The notes beneath the pieces are model-generated. The model searched no databases. It saw nothing but the letters and a program-made list of their open reading frames with translations, and was not told where the DNA came from. Positions 13,568 to 25,200 of a DNA stretch of 34,768 bases are shown here, one piece after another (within the stretch, counting starts at the first letter, position 1; every line of letters starts with the position of its first letter). This DNA is from Fimenecus sp964614605 (GTDB taxonomy: Bacteria; Bacillota; Clostridia; Oscillospirales; Acutalibacteraceae). The position numbers and the translations under genes are program-made. The DNA is taken from NCBI GenBank assembly GCA_964614605.1, contig CAZTLU010000008.1, positions 1 to 34,768 on the forward strand, read 5' to 3'.

Positions 13568-14383
13568 ATGAGAGCATTGAGAATTACGGTTACAGCAATT
13601 TTTATTGTTGTTGCGTTAGTCTTCGCCATCTTTTATGTGGGCGAAAAAATAAATATGGATAATACAGTGCCCGTTATTCAGATTGATGAACAATTGCTTG
13701 AAGTGGGCTTTGATGCAGATAATGCCGAGCTTTTAAAGGGCGTTTCCGCATATGACGGTAAAGACGGTGATTTGACTGACAGTATTATTGTGGAATCTGT
13801 TTCTAAATTTATAAGCGACGGAATCTGTAAGGTTACTTATGCTGTTTGTGACAGTAACAATAATGTATCCACCGCCACAAGAAAAATACAGTATAAGAAT
13901 TATGTTTCACCGCGTTTTTCAATGTCCAAGTCAACCTGCTATTCAATTTATGAGAGCGTGAATCTGACAGATGCCATTCAGGCTTACGATTGCATTGACG
14001 GCGATATTTCACGAAGCATAATTGTTACTTCAGAAGATTTTACCGGCTCCGTTACAGGCGTTTTTGAAATAGAAGTTTCAGTTACCAACAGTAAGGGAGA
14101 CACATCAATAATAAATATTCCTCTGATTGTGGAAGACAAAAGTCTGTCTGCTCCCGAAATTCAGTTAACAGAATATCTTATTTATACTGATTTGGGCGAA
14201 AAGGTTGATTTTACAGAATATCTTGCAGAAGCAGTAGACAGTCTGGGAAATGACATCACTTCTTCGGTAAGAATTGAAACAAACATAGATTATTCTCAAA
14301 AGGGTACATACAGTGTTCATTATTATGTGAACGATTCAAAGGGCGTTCAGGGTCACACCGTACTTAATGTTATTGTAGGTTGA
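13568..14383 (+). CDS. Membrane-anchored tandem Ig-like (DUF5011-type) protein
   Basis: 271 aa. One N-terminal membrane helix (residues about 6-26) anchors three Ig-like repeats on the outside, at roughly 32-110, 112-188 and 192-271. The first two carry the AYDGKDGDLTDSI / AYDCIDGDISRSI signature typical of DUF5011 or HYR-like domains, and all end in a strand such as GVFEIEVSVTNSKGD or GTYSVHYYVNDSKG. AGGAGG lies 5 nt before the ATG. It heads the operon with two tyrosine-kinase/Wzz fusions and an ABC exporter, 4 nt before the next gene. A role as a periplasmic-side scaffold or polymer-binding partner is plausible but inferred. Confidence 0.75.
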   Translation: MRALRITVTAIFIVVALVFAIFYVGEKINMDNTVPVIQIDEQLLEVGFDADNAELLKGVSAYDGKDGDLTDSIIVESVSKFISDGICKVTYAVCDSNNNVSTATRKIQYKNYVSPRFSMSKSTCYSIYESVNLTDAIQAYDCIDGDISRSIIVTSEDFTGSVTGVFEIEVSVTNSKGDTSIINIPLIVEDKSLSAPEIQLTEYLIYTDLGEKVDFTEYLAEAVDSLGNDITSSVRIETNIDYSQKGTYSVHYYVNDSKGVQGHTVLNVIVG

Positions 14384-14387
14384 AGTT

Positions 14388-15887
14388 ATGGATATTTTTA
14401 AATTTAAAATTGAATTACACAGTATAATCAGAGACCTTATAAAAAACATCTGGGTAATTTTTATGGCGGCGCTTATAGGTCTTATGGGCGTTTATATAGC
14501 AACAAAAAGTGTTTATTCGCCGGAATATACAGCTACTGCAACCGTTGCGGTAAACGCAAAAAGTTCATCAGCAGGTTCTTATTCTCTGTTTTCTGTTTCA
14601 GTTGAAATGACAGAGGTTATTTCAAGGGTTATTGTTGAACCGTCGGTTAAGGAAAAAGCAAACGAAATTATGGGTACCGAAAGCTTCGACGGTGAATTGG
14701 CAGCGTCGGTTTATGATGGTACAAACTTTATAAATCTTAATGTGACAAGTGACAGTCCGCAGAAGTCGTATGAGCTTCTTTGTGCAGTGTTGGAGGCATA
14801 TCCCGAGATTTCTGACAGCGTTTTTGATAATGTGGTTATCAGTGTTTTGAGTATGCCTAAGGTTCCGCACGCACCCTCTAACAATGTTTCAACAACAAAC
14901 CGCCTTACAGTAGCGGCGGCGTGCGCGGCATTGGTTGCTGGTATTGTGGTGATTTTATCCGTTATTCGCGACACGGTAAAGGACGAAGACGACTTCAAAA
15001 ACAAGGTCGACGCAAAACTGCTGGGTGTAGTTCCTCACGAAAAAAAGAATATCAGCTTTAAGGAACGCTTGCAGAGGAAAAATAAAGCCTTGCTGATTCA
15101 TAACAATGCTTTTATAAGTCTTAAGTTTGTTGAGAATTATCATAAAATCGCGGCAAAGCTTGAACATATCAACCGCCGTAATGGTTCAAAGGTTTTTGCG
15201 GTTACAAGTGTTGCCGAAAACGAGGGCAAATCAACAACGGCTTCAAATATTGCAATTTCGTTGGCTGACCGTGGCCATAGGGTAATTCTTCTGGATATAG
15301 ACTGCAAAAAGCCGGCACTTTATAAGATTTTCAATGAAAAATACAGTGAAAAATCAGAGTTCAGCCTACTTATGAACGGCAAGCTCAAGAGTAACGAATT
15401 TCAATTGAGAAGATACAAGCAAACATCACTTTATCTTGCTCTCAACACTTCACCTTGTAAGGATTATAAGGAATGGATAGAAGGCGGCAAGCTTGTCCGC
15501 GTTATTGAGGCATTTCGTGACCAGGTGGATTATGTGATTATTGACACGGCGCCATTATACATTGATGCTTATGTTACTGATATGGCAAAGCTTGCAGATG
15601 CAACCGTTGTGGTTGTAAGAACTGACACCGCATACACTGCGGCGGTCAATGATGCGGTTGCTACCATTGAAGATGTAGGCGGTAAAGTGGCAGGCTGCGT
15701 GTTAAATGATGTTTATCCCGAATTCTCTTTCTTCAGAATGGCGGGAACCGACGAGGGCGGATATTATTATGGTAAGCGTTACGGTAAATATGGCAAGTAC
15801 GGTAAATATGGTAAGTACGAGAGATACAGTAAATACGCAAGTCCTTATATGAGCGAATATTCAGACGACGAGGATTATTCTGATTAG
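14388..15887 (+). CDS. Wzz-like/BY-tyrosine-kinase fusion 1
   Basis: 499 aa. Membrane helices near residues 20-40 and 172-192 enclose a Wzz-type extracytoplasmic domain. The C-terminal half is a bacterial tyrosine kinase (CpsD/CapB type): Walker A AENEGKST with Lys281, Walker A' LLDIDCKKP and Walker B YVIIDTAP. The last 43 residues hold 13 tyrosines, including four GKY repeats encoded by a 9-nt tandem repeat, as the autophosphorylation cluster. Such proteins control chain length and export of surface polysaccharide. The fused architecture is usual in Proteobacteria, whereas many Firmicutes split it into two proteins. No polysaccharide genes adjoin it. Confidence 0.88.
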   Translation: MDIFKFKIELHSIIRDLIKNIWVIFMAALIGLMGVYIATKSVYSPEYTATATVAVNAKSSSAGSYSLFSVSVEMTEVISRVIVEPSVKEKANEIMGTESFDGELAASVYDGTNFINLNVTSDSPQKSYELLCAVLEAYPEISDSVFDNVVISVLSMPKVPHAPSNNVSTTNRLTVAAACAALVAGIVVILSVIRDTVKDEDDFKNKVDAKLLGVVPHEKKNISFKERLQRKNKALLIHNNAFISLKFVENYHKIAAKLEHINRRNGSKVFAVTSVAENEGKSTTASNIAISLADRGHRVILLDIDCKKPALYKIFNEKYSEKSEFSLLMNGKLKSNEFQLRRYKQTSLYLALNTSPCKDYKEWIEGGKLVRVIEAFRDQVDYVIIDTAPLYIDAYVTDMAKLADATVVVVRTDTAYTAAVNDAVATIEDVGGKVAGCVLNDVYPEFSFFRMAGTDEGGYYYGKRYGKYGKYGKYGKYERYSKYASPYMSEYSDDEDYSD

Positions 15888-15905
15888 TAATAAAGGGATT
15901 TATCT

Positions 15906-17348
15906 ATGGAACAGACAGGAAATAAAAACAAAATATATTCGGTTGAAAATGAAGGCATAGAGATTGACCTTGGCGAAATTTTCAAAGGCATAAAGAAATT
16001 CGGTGTAGTTTGCATTGTGCTTGCTCTTCTTTTTGGAGGAGTTGTTTTCGTAAAGGAATATACCGGCTATGTGCCCAGATACACCGCGCAGGCAACCTTT
16101 ACCGTCAACACTCAGAATACATCATCTTCAATGAGCGGCGTTTCGGTTTACTCTTTCTATTATGATTCTGCGACCGCAAATCAGCTTGCCGAGACTTTTC
16201 CGCTTATTCTGTCAAGCAATTTGCTTCAGGATGTGGTATGCGAAGATTTAGAACTCACAAGACTCCCCGCAACTTTAAGTGCAACCACGGTTGAGGGGTC
16301 CAGTATGTTCACAATCTCTGCTACGGGAACCGACCCGCAGATGACTTATAATGTACTTGTTTCGGTAATCGAAAATTATCCGTCTGTTGCAAAATATGCG
16401 GTTGGTAACATAAAATTTGATATTATCACAAGTCCTGTTGTGCCAACAGAACCTTCAAATACTATGGATTATATGAAGAATGTGGCCACGGCTGCTTTGA
16501 TAGGCTTTGCATTGGGCTGTGGAATTATAGTTTTATACGCTTATCAACGAAAAACGGTCAAGCGTAAATCTGATATCAAAGAAAAGCTGGGCTATGAGGC
16601 TCTCAGCACAGTGCCACAGATTAACTTTAAAAAGCATACAAGAGCCGTTGACCGCTCTATGCTTTATACCAATGAAAAAATCCACACTGCATTTCATGAG
16701 TCTTTCAGAATTTTCAGAAATGTTTTCAAGAATACTCTCGGCAAAGACGACAAGGTGATTATCGGTACAAGTACCGCCCCCGGTGAAGGTAAAACCACGG
16801 TAGTTACCAATCTGGCACTTACTTTATCAGATTACGGCAAAAAGGTGCTTTTGATTGACGGCGACCTTCGTAATCCAAGTGTTGCGGCACTTCTTGGCAT
16901 AAATCTCGATTGTCTGGAATACGAGGTTGCAACAAAGCAATATAAGATAGCATACATCAAGGAATACGGTATTTACTTTATGTTGTTTAATACCGAAAAA
17001 GGAAATCACTTTAAATATATGAATTCGGAATATGTAAAAGAGATTTTTGATTCGGTACGCGATTCTTTTGACTATATTCTTGTAGATACACCACCGTGCG
17101 GGCTTGTTTCTGATGCACTTTTCTTTGCACAGGCGGCAGATGCGGCTTTCTATGTGGTGCTTCAGGATACAGTAAGAATTTCAAAAATCAAAAGCGGACT
17201 TAATAATCTTATGTCAACCGATATTAAAATTCTCGGTTGCGTACTTAACGGGGTTGAAAACGAGCGCTCCGTTCACGGCTATGGCTATGGTTACGGTTAC
17301 GGATATGGCTATGGTTATGGTAAAAAGAAGAAAAAGAACTCAAGATAA
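15906..17348 (+). CDS. Wzz-like/BY-tyrosine-kinase fusion 2
   Basis: 480 aa, 18 nt after fusion 1 and of the same plan: helices near residues 33-50 and 190-210 around a Wzz-like domain, then a kinase domain with Walker A APGEGKTT (Lys296), Walker A' LLIDGDLRNP and Walker B YILVDTPP. Its tail is different: seven GY dipeptides followed by a Lys-rich end, encoded by a 6-nt tandem repeat (17280-17321). The two paralogues may form a hetero-oligomer or phosphorylate each other; this is inference. The GY tail lacks the acidic residues of the first kinase's tail, so its use as a substrate is uncertain. Confidence 0.87.
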   Translation: MEQTGNKNKIYSVENEGIEIDLGEIFKGIKKFGVVCIVLALLFGGVVFVKEYTGYVPRYTAQATFTVNTQNTSSSMSGVSVYSFYYDSATANQLAETFPLILSSNLLQDVVCEDLELTRLPATLSATTVEGSSMFTISATGTDPQMTYNVLVSVIENYPSVAKYAVGNIKFDIITSPVVPTEPSNTMDYMKNVATAALIGFALGCGIIVLYAYQRKTVKRKSDIKEKLGYEALSTVPQINFKKHTRAVDRSMLYTNEKIHTAFHESFRIFRNVFKNTLGKDDKVIIGTSTAPGEGKTTVVTNLALTLSDYGKKVLLIDGDLRNPSVAALLGINLDCLEYEVATKQYKIAYIKEYGIYFMLFNTEKGNHFKYMNSEYVKEIFDSVRDSFDYILVDTPPCGLVSDALFFAQAADAAFYVVLQDTVRISKIKSGLNNLMSTDIKILGCVLNGVENERSVHGYGYGYGYGYGYGYGKKKKKNSR

Positions 17349-17368
17349 TATCACAAGGTGGTTTTAGT

Positions 17369-19093
17369 TTGAAAAAGAGCGACGGTTATCGCGGTATGCT
17401 GCGAAACATGGTTAAAGAGTGGAATTTTATATTTTCCTATGTGAGAAGATATAAACTTTCGCTGGTGCTCTATGTGCTTTTTGGACTGGTGGCAACGGGA
17501 ATGTCCTTGAGTGTTTCTGTTGCGGCAAAGCACCTTATTGATTCGGTCGTGGGCAAAGACGACAGTGCACTTGGCTTCGGTGCTCTTGTTGTTTTACTTG
17601 GTATCGGTCAGCATGTTTTTCAGGCAATGGCTTCTTATATTACCGCAAACCTCAGTGCTCGCACAATTACTCAGATAAGAAAAGAGATTTATTCCGATGT
17701 TGTGAGTGCAAGATGGGAAGAAATATCGCATTTCCATTCGGGAGATTTGCTAAATCGACTTGAAAGCGATGTGAGTGCGGTTTCAAACGGAATTATCAGC
17801 TTTATTCCAAGTGTGATAACCCGCGTGGTGCAATTTTTCGGTTCGCTTGCAATTGTGCTTTATTATGATAAGACTATGGCGATTTTGTCGCTTATGAGTG
17901 CTCCGTTTTTGTTCTTTTCATCAAGGTTTCTTATAAAAACAATCAGAAAATACAGTCAGCAAAGCCGTGAACTGAACGGCGAAATTCTGTCATATTCAGA
18001 AGAATCCGTACAGAATATTCTTACAATCAAGGCATTTGGTTTAACAAAAACATACATATCGGATTTCGGCAAATTGCTTGAACAATATAAAAGCGTAAAG
18101 CTTAAATATGACAAATTCAGTATTTTGATGACGCTTTGCTTGTCATTGATTGGCCTTTTGGTGTCCTATGCGTGCTATGGTTGGGGTGCTTACAGACTTT
18201 GGCAGGGCGTAATAACTTTCGGCACAATGACGTTGTTCATTCAGATTTCCGGAATGCTCACTTCCTCGTTCAGCGCGTTGGCGTCATTGGCACCAAGTGC
18301 GGTTTCAATTGCCACCTCGGCGGGAAGAATTATGGAAATAACTTCCTTTAATGCAGAAATGGATGAAGAAAGAGAAAAAGCAAACAGAATACTTGAAAAA
18401 TCGAAAGAAAAAGGTGTTTCTGTTGAAATTGAGAATATGTCATTTAAATATAGGGGTGCAGAAACAGAAACCCTTAAAAAAGTTTCGCTTAAGGTCAATC
18501 CCGGTGAAACAGTTGCTTTTGTAGGACCCAGCGGCGAGGGTAAAACCACTCTTTTAAAGCTTTTGCTCGGAATTATGTCTGTATCAGAGGGTGAAATCCG
18601 ATTTGAATCACCTGATGGAGAAAAAATCGCGGCTTCTGACAGTACACGCCGTTTCTGCTCCTATGTTCCGCAGGGAATTAACATCTTTTCGGGTACAATC
18701 AGAGAAAATCTCAAGGCAGTTAAGCCCGACGCTACCGATGAAGAGCTATATAATGTAATAGATGCTGCGGCTTTGACGGAGCTTGTGAATTCATTGCCTC
18801 AAAAAATTGATACTCCGATTAACGAGCAGGGCAATAACTTCTCACAGGGTCAGTTGCAGAGAATTGCAATTGCAAGGGCGCTTTTAAAGGATTCAATGAT
18901 ACTTTTGATGGATGAAGCCACTTCTGCTCTTGATGCAGAAACCGAAAAAAGAGTTCTTGAAAATATTATGACTGCAAATCCGTCAAAAATCTGTATAATC
19001 ACTACTCACCGAGAGAGTATGCTGAAATACTGTGACAGAATTTTCAAGGTTGATAGTGACGGCGGAATTACGGAGAATTTGGTTGCAAATTAA
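17369..19093 (+). CDS. ABC exporter (fused TMD-NBD half transporter)
   Basis: 574 aa with the type-IV exporter layout. Membrane helices span roughly residues 28-305. The ATPase domain (about 350-574) has Walker A GPSGEGKTT (Lys392), the signature FSQGQ (variant of LSGGQ), Walker B ILLMDEATSALD and the H-loop His in TTHRES. There is no N-terminal C39 peptidase domain, so it would not process a double-glycine leader. It starts at TTG 17369 with AAGGTGG 7 nt upstream, 20 nt after the second kinase. It may export a polymer precursor, or the modified peptide encoded further downstream; the operon position supports the first. Confidence 0.88.
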   Translation: MKKSDGYRGMLRNMVKEWNFIFSYVRRYKLSLVLYVLFGLVATGMSLSVSVAAKHLIDSVVGKDDSALGFGALVVLLGIGQHVFQAMASYITANLSARTITQIRKEIYSDVVSARWEEISHFHSGDLLNRLESDVSAVSNGIISFIPSVITRVVQFFGSLAIVLYYDKTMAILSLMSAPFLFFSSRFLIKTIRKYSQQSRELNGEILSYSEESVQNILTIKAFGLTKTYISDFGKLLEQYKSVKLKYDKFSILMTLCLSLIGLLVSYACYGWGAYRLWQGVITFGTMTLFIQISGMLTSSFSALASLAPSAVSIATSAGRIMEITSFNAEMDEEREKANRILEKSKEKGVSVEIENMSFKYRGAETETLKKVSLKVNPGETVAFVGPSGEGKTTLLKLLLGIMSVSEGEIRFESPDGEKIAASDSTRRFCSYVPQGINIFSGTIRENLKAVKPDATDEELYNVIDAAALTELVNSLPQKIDTPINEQGNNFSQGQLQRIAIARALLKDSMILLMDEATSALDAETEKRVLENIMTANPSKICIITTHRESMLKYCDRIFKVDSDGGITENLVAN

Positions 19094-19148
19094 AACGACA
19101 TATAAAAAACCAAACAGTTTTTTTGTGCAAAGCGACAAGGGGAATACC

Positions 19149-19177
19149 TTGACACTTAAAAATATTAGTTGTAAAAT
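19149..19177 (+). promoter_or_regulatory. Strong sigma-A promoter of the GH2/RiPP operon
   Basis: TTGACA (19149-19154), 17 nt, TAAAAT (19172-19177), close to perfect consensus, with a leader of about 80 nt before the GH2 ATG. Upstream, AAAAAAC..GTTTTTT near 19107-19126 may be a weak terminator for the kinase/ABC operon. Confidence 0.85.
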
Positions 19178-19262
19178 AAATTGATTATAAATATTTTTAA
19201 AAAATGAACATATTTCCTGCCGAATGTTAATTTTTGACTATGGCGAAGAGAGGAGTCTGTTT

Positions 19263-22200
19263 ATGAAAAGGATAAAAAAAGGAAAAGGCTTGCATAAGGC
19301 AACGGCAATTTTGTTGACGGCAATAATGGTGCTGTCGACCTTTGCTGTTTTACCTGCAGATTTATTCAAGGTAAGTGCAGCCGAAACAACAACAAGCGAG
19401 CGTCTTGAGTTAGATTTCAATAATAATTGGAAATTCAATTTGGGTGACGCATCAGGGGCTTACGCCAAGGTTTATGATGATTCAGCATGGGAAACCGTTG
19501 AATTGCCTCACGATTTCAGTATTACGCAAGAGTTTTTCTCAAGCGGAGTAGAGGCTGAAAGTGGTAACTTGCCCGGCGGTACAGGCTGGTACAGAAAAAT
19601 GTTTGTAATGCCTGCAGAGTATAGAGATAAGACAATAATTCTCAACTTTGACGGTGCATATAAAGATACTTATGTATATGTCAACGGCAAGCTTGTGGGT
19701 GAAAACCATTATGGTTACAATAGCTTTTCATTTGACATTTCGGAATATCTGGTTTGCAACGGTGAAATTGCAAACTTCATTGCAGTTAAGGTTGAGAACC
19801 AGCTTCCTTCAAGCCGTTGGTATTCCGGTTCAGGTATTTACCGTGATGTTACATTGACAGTTGTTGACCTTGTTCACGTTGACCTTTACGGTACTTATGT
19901 TACAACACCAAACCTTGCAGATTCAAACGGTACAGACGGTACGGTTAATGCGGTTGTAACACTTGATAACGATGCAAGCTACAACAAAACAGTTACAGTT
20001 GAAACAAAAATCCTTGATGCCACAGGTGCCGAGGTGGGTACTTCTGCGTCTGCAGAGGTTACTACAACTGCAGGTGAACAGATAGAGGTAACACTTACTC
20101 CCGCACTTGAAAATCCGGAGCTCTGGAATTCATGGGATTTGGGCACACCTTACCTTTATACACTTCGCACAACGGTTTATGCTGACGGAACAGCCATTGA
20201 TGTTTATGATACGGATTTAGGCTATCGTTGGTTTAATTGGGATGCCGACACAGGCTTCTCTCTTAATGGCACAAATGTAAAACTTGAAGGTGTTTGTATG
20301 CACCATGACCAGGGTTCTCTCGGCTCTGTTCAGGTTTATGACGCAATTTACCGTCAGGTATCAATTCTTAAGGATATGGGTTGTAACGCAATCCGTACAT
20401 CACACGGAACACCCTCCGATGTATTTATGGATGTTTGTAATGAGCTTGGTATGCTCGTAATGAACGAATTCTTTGACGGTTGGAGTGCTTATAAAAACAG
20501 TAACACAAATGACTTCGGTGCATATTTCGAAGAAACAATTGATACATCAGCAAATGAAATCCTCAATGCTGAGGACGGTCAGATGTGGTATGAATTTGTT
20601 ATTACACAGTCAGTTAAGCGTGACCGCAACGACCCTGCAGTTGTAATCTGGGACGTTGGTAATGAGCTTACAGAAAGTGCTTCAGGCGATACAAGTGACT
20701 ACGGCACAATCGGACAGGCTATACAGGAACTGATTGATGAGCTTGACCCCACAAGACCGATTTGTCAGGGTAGCAATGGCCCCTCTAACAGTGTGTTGGC
20801 AGCAGTTGACGAATTTATGGATGTTATCGGCGGTAACTACAACACTTCATCATGGATAAGCGTTATGACGAGCAACAGCGATGACCGTTCAACAAAGCCA
20901 TATGTTGGAACAGAAACTGCTTCTGCAACATCAACCCGTGGTGTTTATGATACTCTTTCACATTATAGTTATGTATGCAGTGCATACGATACAGATAGCG
21001 TAAGCTGGGGTGCACAGGCTGCTGCAGCTTGGTACAATACAATTGCTTATGATTGGAACTCAGGCGAGTTTGTATGGACAGGCTTCGACTATATCGGTGA
21101 GCCTACTCACTGGAACCACGCAACAGGTACTTACGGCGAAGGTTCCCCTTCATCTTCATACTTCGGTATTATTGATACTGCAGGCTTTGCAAAGGATACA
21201 TATTATCTTTACAGAAGCTTGTGGAATGAGCATTCAACTACACTTCATCTTGTTCCGGGCACATGGGATTCAAGCGAGCTTGCAAAAAATGGAAATTATA
21301 CTTATGTAGCAGTTTACAGTAATGCTGACCACATTGAACTTCTTGGTGACGGAAATGTTATAGCAAAAGCTCAGTCAACTGCGACAAGCTCAGACAGCGG
21401 AAATTATACATATCAGACATGGACAGAAACCGTTGTAGATTCTTCAAATGTTAATACAACCGAATTCTATACAGGCGACGGTAACGATTTATATTCACAG
21501 TTTCAGGTTAATTATTCAGCATACAGCACAATTTCAGTTAAGGCTTATGATGCAAGTGGTAACGAAATCACAGATGCAGTAGGTACAAAGTCAGTTTCAA
21601 ACACAACTGCAACAAATATTGTTGCCTCAACCTGGGCAGACGCTTCAACAGCCTATACTGCAGACGGTGACAGCTATATTTATATTGAATATGAAGCACA
21701 GGATGCTGATGGTAATTTTGACAGCACATATAACGGTACTCTTACTATCACTTTAAATGGTAATGAGGCTGAAATCGTAGGTGTTGACAACGGCGACCCC
21801 TCATCAAGTGAAAAATTCCAGCAGTCATCAGTTGTTACTTCTGATAATACTGCAACAATTCAGATGTTCAACGGTAAAGCTCTTGTTGTTCTTCGCACAA
21901 ATGAAGAAATTGGTGATGTTGAAGTAACAACAACTGATTCAAGCGGAATAACTGTAAATGGTGTAACGGTTTCTGCAGTTGCTGAAACAGGCGATGACCT
22001 TACAGACGAATTTGAAGAAGTAACAGACCAGTCAAATGTTGTGTATGAGCCAACAATTTATGATAAATATGACGCTCTTTACGATAAGATTACAGCAGGT
22101 GCCACAACTGCTGCAAGTAATGAATATGTTGAATATACAGCTGGTAATGTAAACGCAAATGTTACTGTAGAAGAAATGACATCTACTGACAACAATTCTT

Positions 22201-25200
22201 TCTCAAACGGTTGGTACATTATCACAGGTGTGGCTGACTATGCGAGCTTCTCTGAAGGTGCTATGACTCACACAACTTCAGGTTCAGGTTTCCATACGGA
22301 TGGAACAACAATAGGTACAGTTCCTGAAGCAACAACTGATTCATGGTATTTTGAACGCCAGTCAGATGGCACATTCTATATTTATTATGAAGATTCAACG
22401 GGTACAAAACGGTACCTTAACCTCAGCAGTTCAAATGCAACTGCTTCAACAACACCACAGGCGCTTGAGGTTGTAGTTTCATCATCAGGTGTAACAATCG
22501 GTACCGGTAGCGGCTCATACCTTAACTATTCAGGTGGTGAGTCTGATGTTGCCGGTGTTTGGACAGCAGCTACATCACTTACTCTTTACAAAGTATTAGG
22601 TCAAGTTTCAACAGTAAATTGTCCGGTTGAAAACGGCATTTATGTAATTTACAATAACGATAGTCGTACTGGTGATGATTATTCTGACGGTATTCTTTCA
22701 GGAAGAATAGAAGCTCTTAATACGACTCAAAATGGTATTCCGATTGTGATTACCGCACCTTCAAACAATATTATTACAACGGAAAGTGAAAACGCATATA
22801 CCTTCACTCTTGTTGATGGTACAACTGACGAATATTATATTCAGAATTATGAGGGCAAGTATCTTTCAATCGGCTCGTCGGGTGGTTCAGTATCATTCTC
22901 CGATACAGCCACTTCGGTTAATGTTTATGCAAGAGATGATGGTTCAGTCTTCATTTACAATGCAGACAGTTCACAGTTCCTTGACCACTGGTATAATTCT
23001 ACACAGGACCACTATAGTACATGGAGTTCAACAATCAGTGCAACTGATGTAAACCGTATATTCGTTCTTTATAAAAACGAAAGCACAGTTACTGTACCTG
23101 CAGGCAAGGAAGACCTTTACAATTCTCTTCAGGAGGGTATTGAGTACGCTCCCGGAACATACTCAACTGCAAGCTATACAGCACTCTTTGAGGCACTTGA
23201 GGCAGGCTATGAGGTGTTTGAGGACGATGCAGCAACAGACGAAGAAATTACAAACGCAACAGCTGCAATCAATGAGGCTATTGCAGGTCTTGAAATGGAC
23301 TATAAATATTTCCCATCAACTATTTATAAGTACGGTTACAACCCCGACTCAAGTACACCTTATTCACAGGGTGGTATTCCATTCAACGCTCAGACTTATG
23401 CGTCAATGGAGGAAATAATCAGAGCTGATGATAATCTTATGTCACAAATTAAAGAAGTAATCGGCTATGATACAGAATCATGGAATGACGGCGAGGCAGA
23501 CACTGCACTTGACACAGCAGTTACTGCTTATGCTAAAATTTACTCCATTTCATTTACAGGTGGCGTGGTTGCAAACGGAACACGGGTAAGTGATTTCTAT
23601 AAAACCGCTTGGAATGCATGGTGTAAGACCGGTACTCAGGGTGCAAATGAAACAAGTGAGGAAGGAGCTTCGGTTCAAGGCTTGTTCAGTGCATTGTTGG
23701 TTAACGGTGCTCCGGTTGACCATGCAGTTTATGATGAACTTCCTTATGGTAACGCAATTGATAACGAAAACAGAGCAGATTTCAATACTATTGAAGATGG
23801 TTTTTCAATCACAATAACTGTTGGAGGAACAGTAGAAACTGTTGCTCTTCCGAATCTTGAAGGTGTCAGCGTTCACATCAATGAACTCTTCAATAAAGAA
23901 AACATTCTTATTGATAGTACAGATACAACACAGGGTTATTCAAAATATTATTGGGACCTTCAATTCCCGTTCATTACAACAACTAATGAATATGGTATAA
24001 ATACATTTGAATATTCAAGTAGCAGTAGTGAGTATATGTTCCAGGCAGAATATAACGATGATGAGCATACTGCAACCGCACAGCTTTCAACTATTGAAGA
24101 TTGGTCAATTAATCGCGACAGTAAGGACGCGGGAACAGGTTTCTTCCCATTTAACTATAAGATTGGTGTGTCTGACTTTACAGGTGAAAATGCGATTTAT
24201 CACTTTGGTATGACTTTCACAACAGATTTCTATATTCCTGTGTCAGGCACTTATGCTGACGGTGAAGATGTTGTATTCGAGTTCTCCGGTGACGACGACG
24301 TTCTTGTTTACATTGATGACGTTCTTGTTCTTGATAACGGTGGTCTTCACGGCGCCCGTGCTGCAAGCGTTAACTTTACAGATGCATCGGTTTCTTATCA
24401 GTATGCGATGGATGTCGAAGATAGTTATGTAGAAAGCACAACGGAAAATGCTATAACCTATGCTTATGGTGCGTCAAATGCAGACCTTAGCGGTGACGAG
24501 CTTGCAGCTCTTCGGAAACTTAACGAAGTTCGTACAGACGGTGAGTATCATACATTCACATTCTATTATCTTGAACGCGGTTCAACAGACTCAAACTGCG
24601 AAATCAAGTTCAATCTTCAGCAGGCATCAGAGCATGTTCTTCTTAACGACCAGACATTAGTTCTTGACTATGGTCTTCCTGTTGAATACTACTATGTTCA
24701 GAGTAATGATACAATCACAGAAGAAGGTGAGCAGGCAGAAATTACATATCTTGGCGTTCTTGATGCTAATGTAGAAATAAATTCAGTCGTTACATTTAGT
24801 GACCCCGAAAATCTTTCCAAGACATTTGCTGATAACGGTGACACTCTTGTTATTGACGGACTCAAATATGGTGAGGCAGATATGACGGAGGAGGGTTACA
24901 TAACCTATAAACCGACAACCTTGCAAATGACAGGTCGTGATTTCTTCTATTTCTGTGCGTCTATTTATAACGACCCCACTTATGCAGAGGGTACAACATA
25001 TTATCAGTACGAGCGTGTCAATTTCGTTCCGGCAACAACCATTTACTACGAAGATAATTATGCATACGGCTTGACATTTAAAGATGGTTCAGTTAAGGAT
25101 GATACCAACAACGATGTTTACGGTAAATGGACAACTGTTGGTGACGAAAGCTTGTTTGAAGGTACTTTGCAGTCTGCTGACCTTTCAGGTGGCAGCAATT

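Noticed and set aside
15776..15830. Tandem repeats as a possible CRISPR or minisatellite
   Set aside because: The units are 9 nt, contiguous and in frame, coding the kinase tyrosine tail; there are no spacers.
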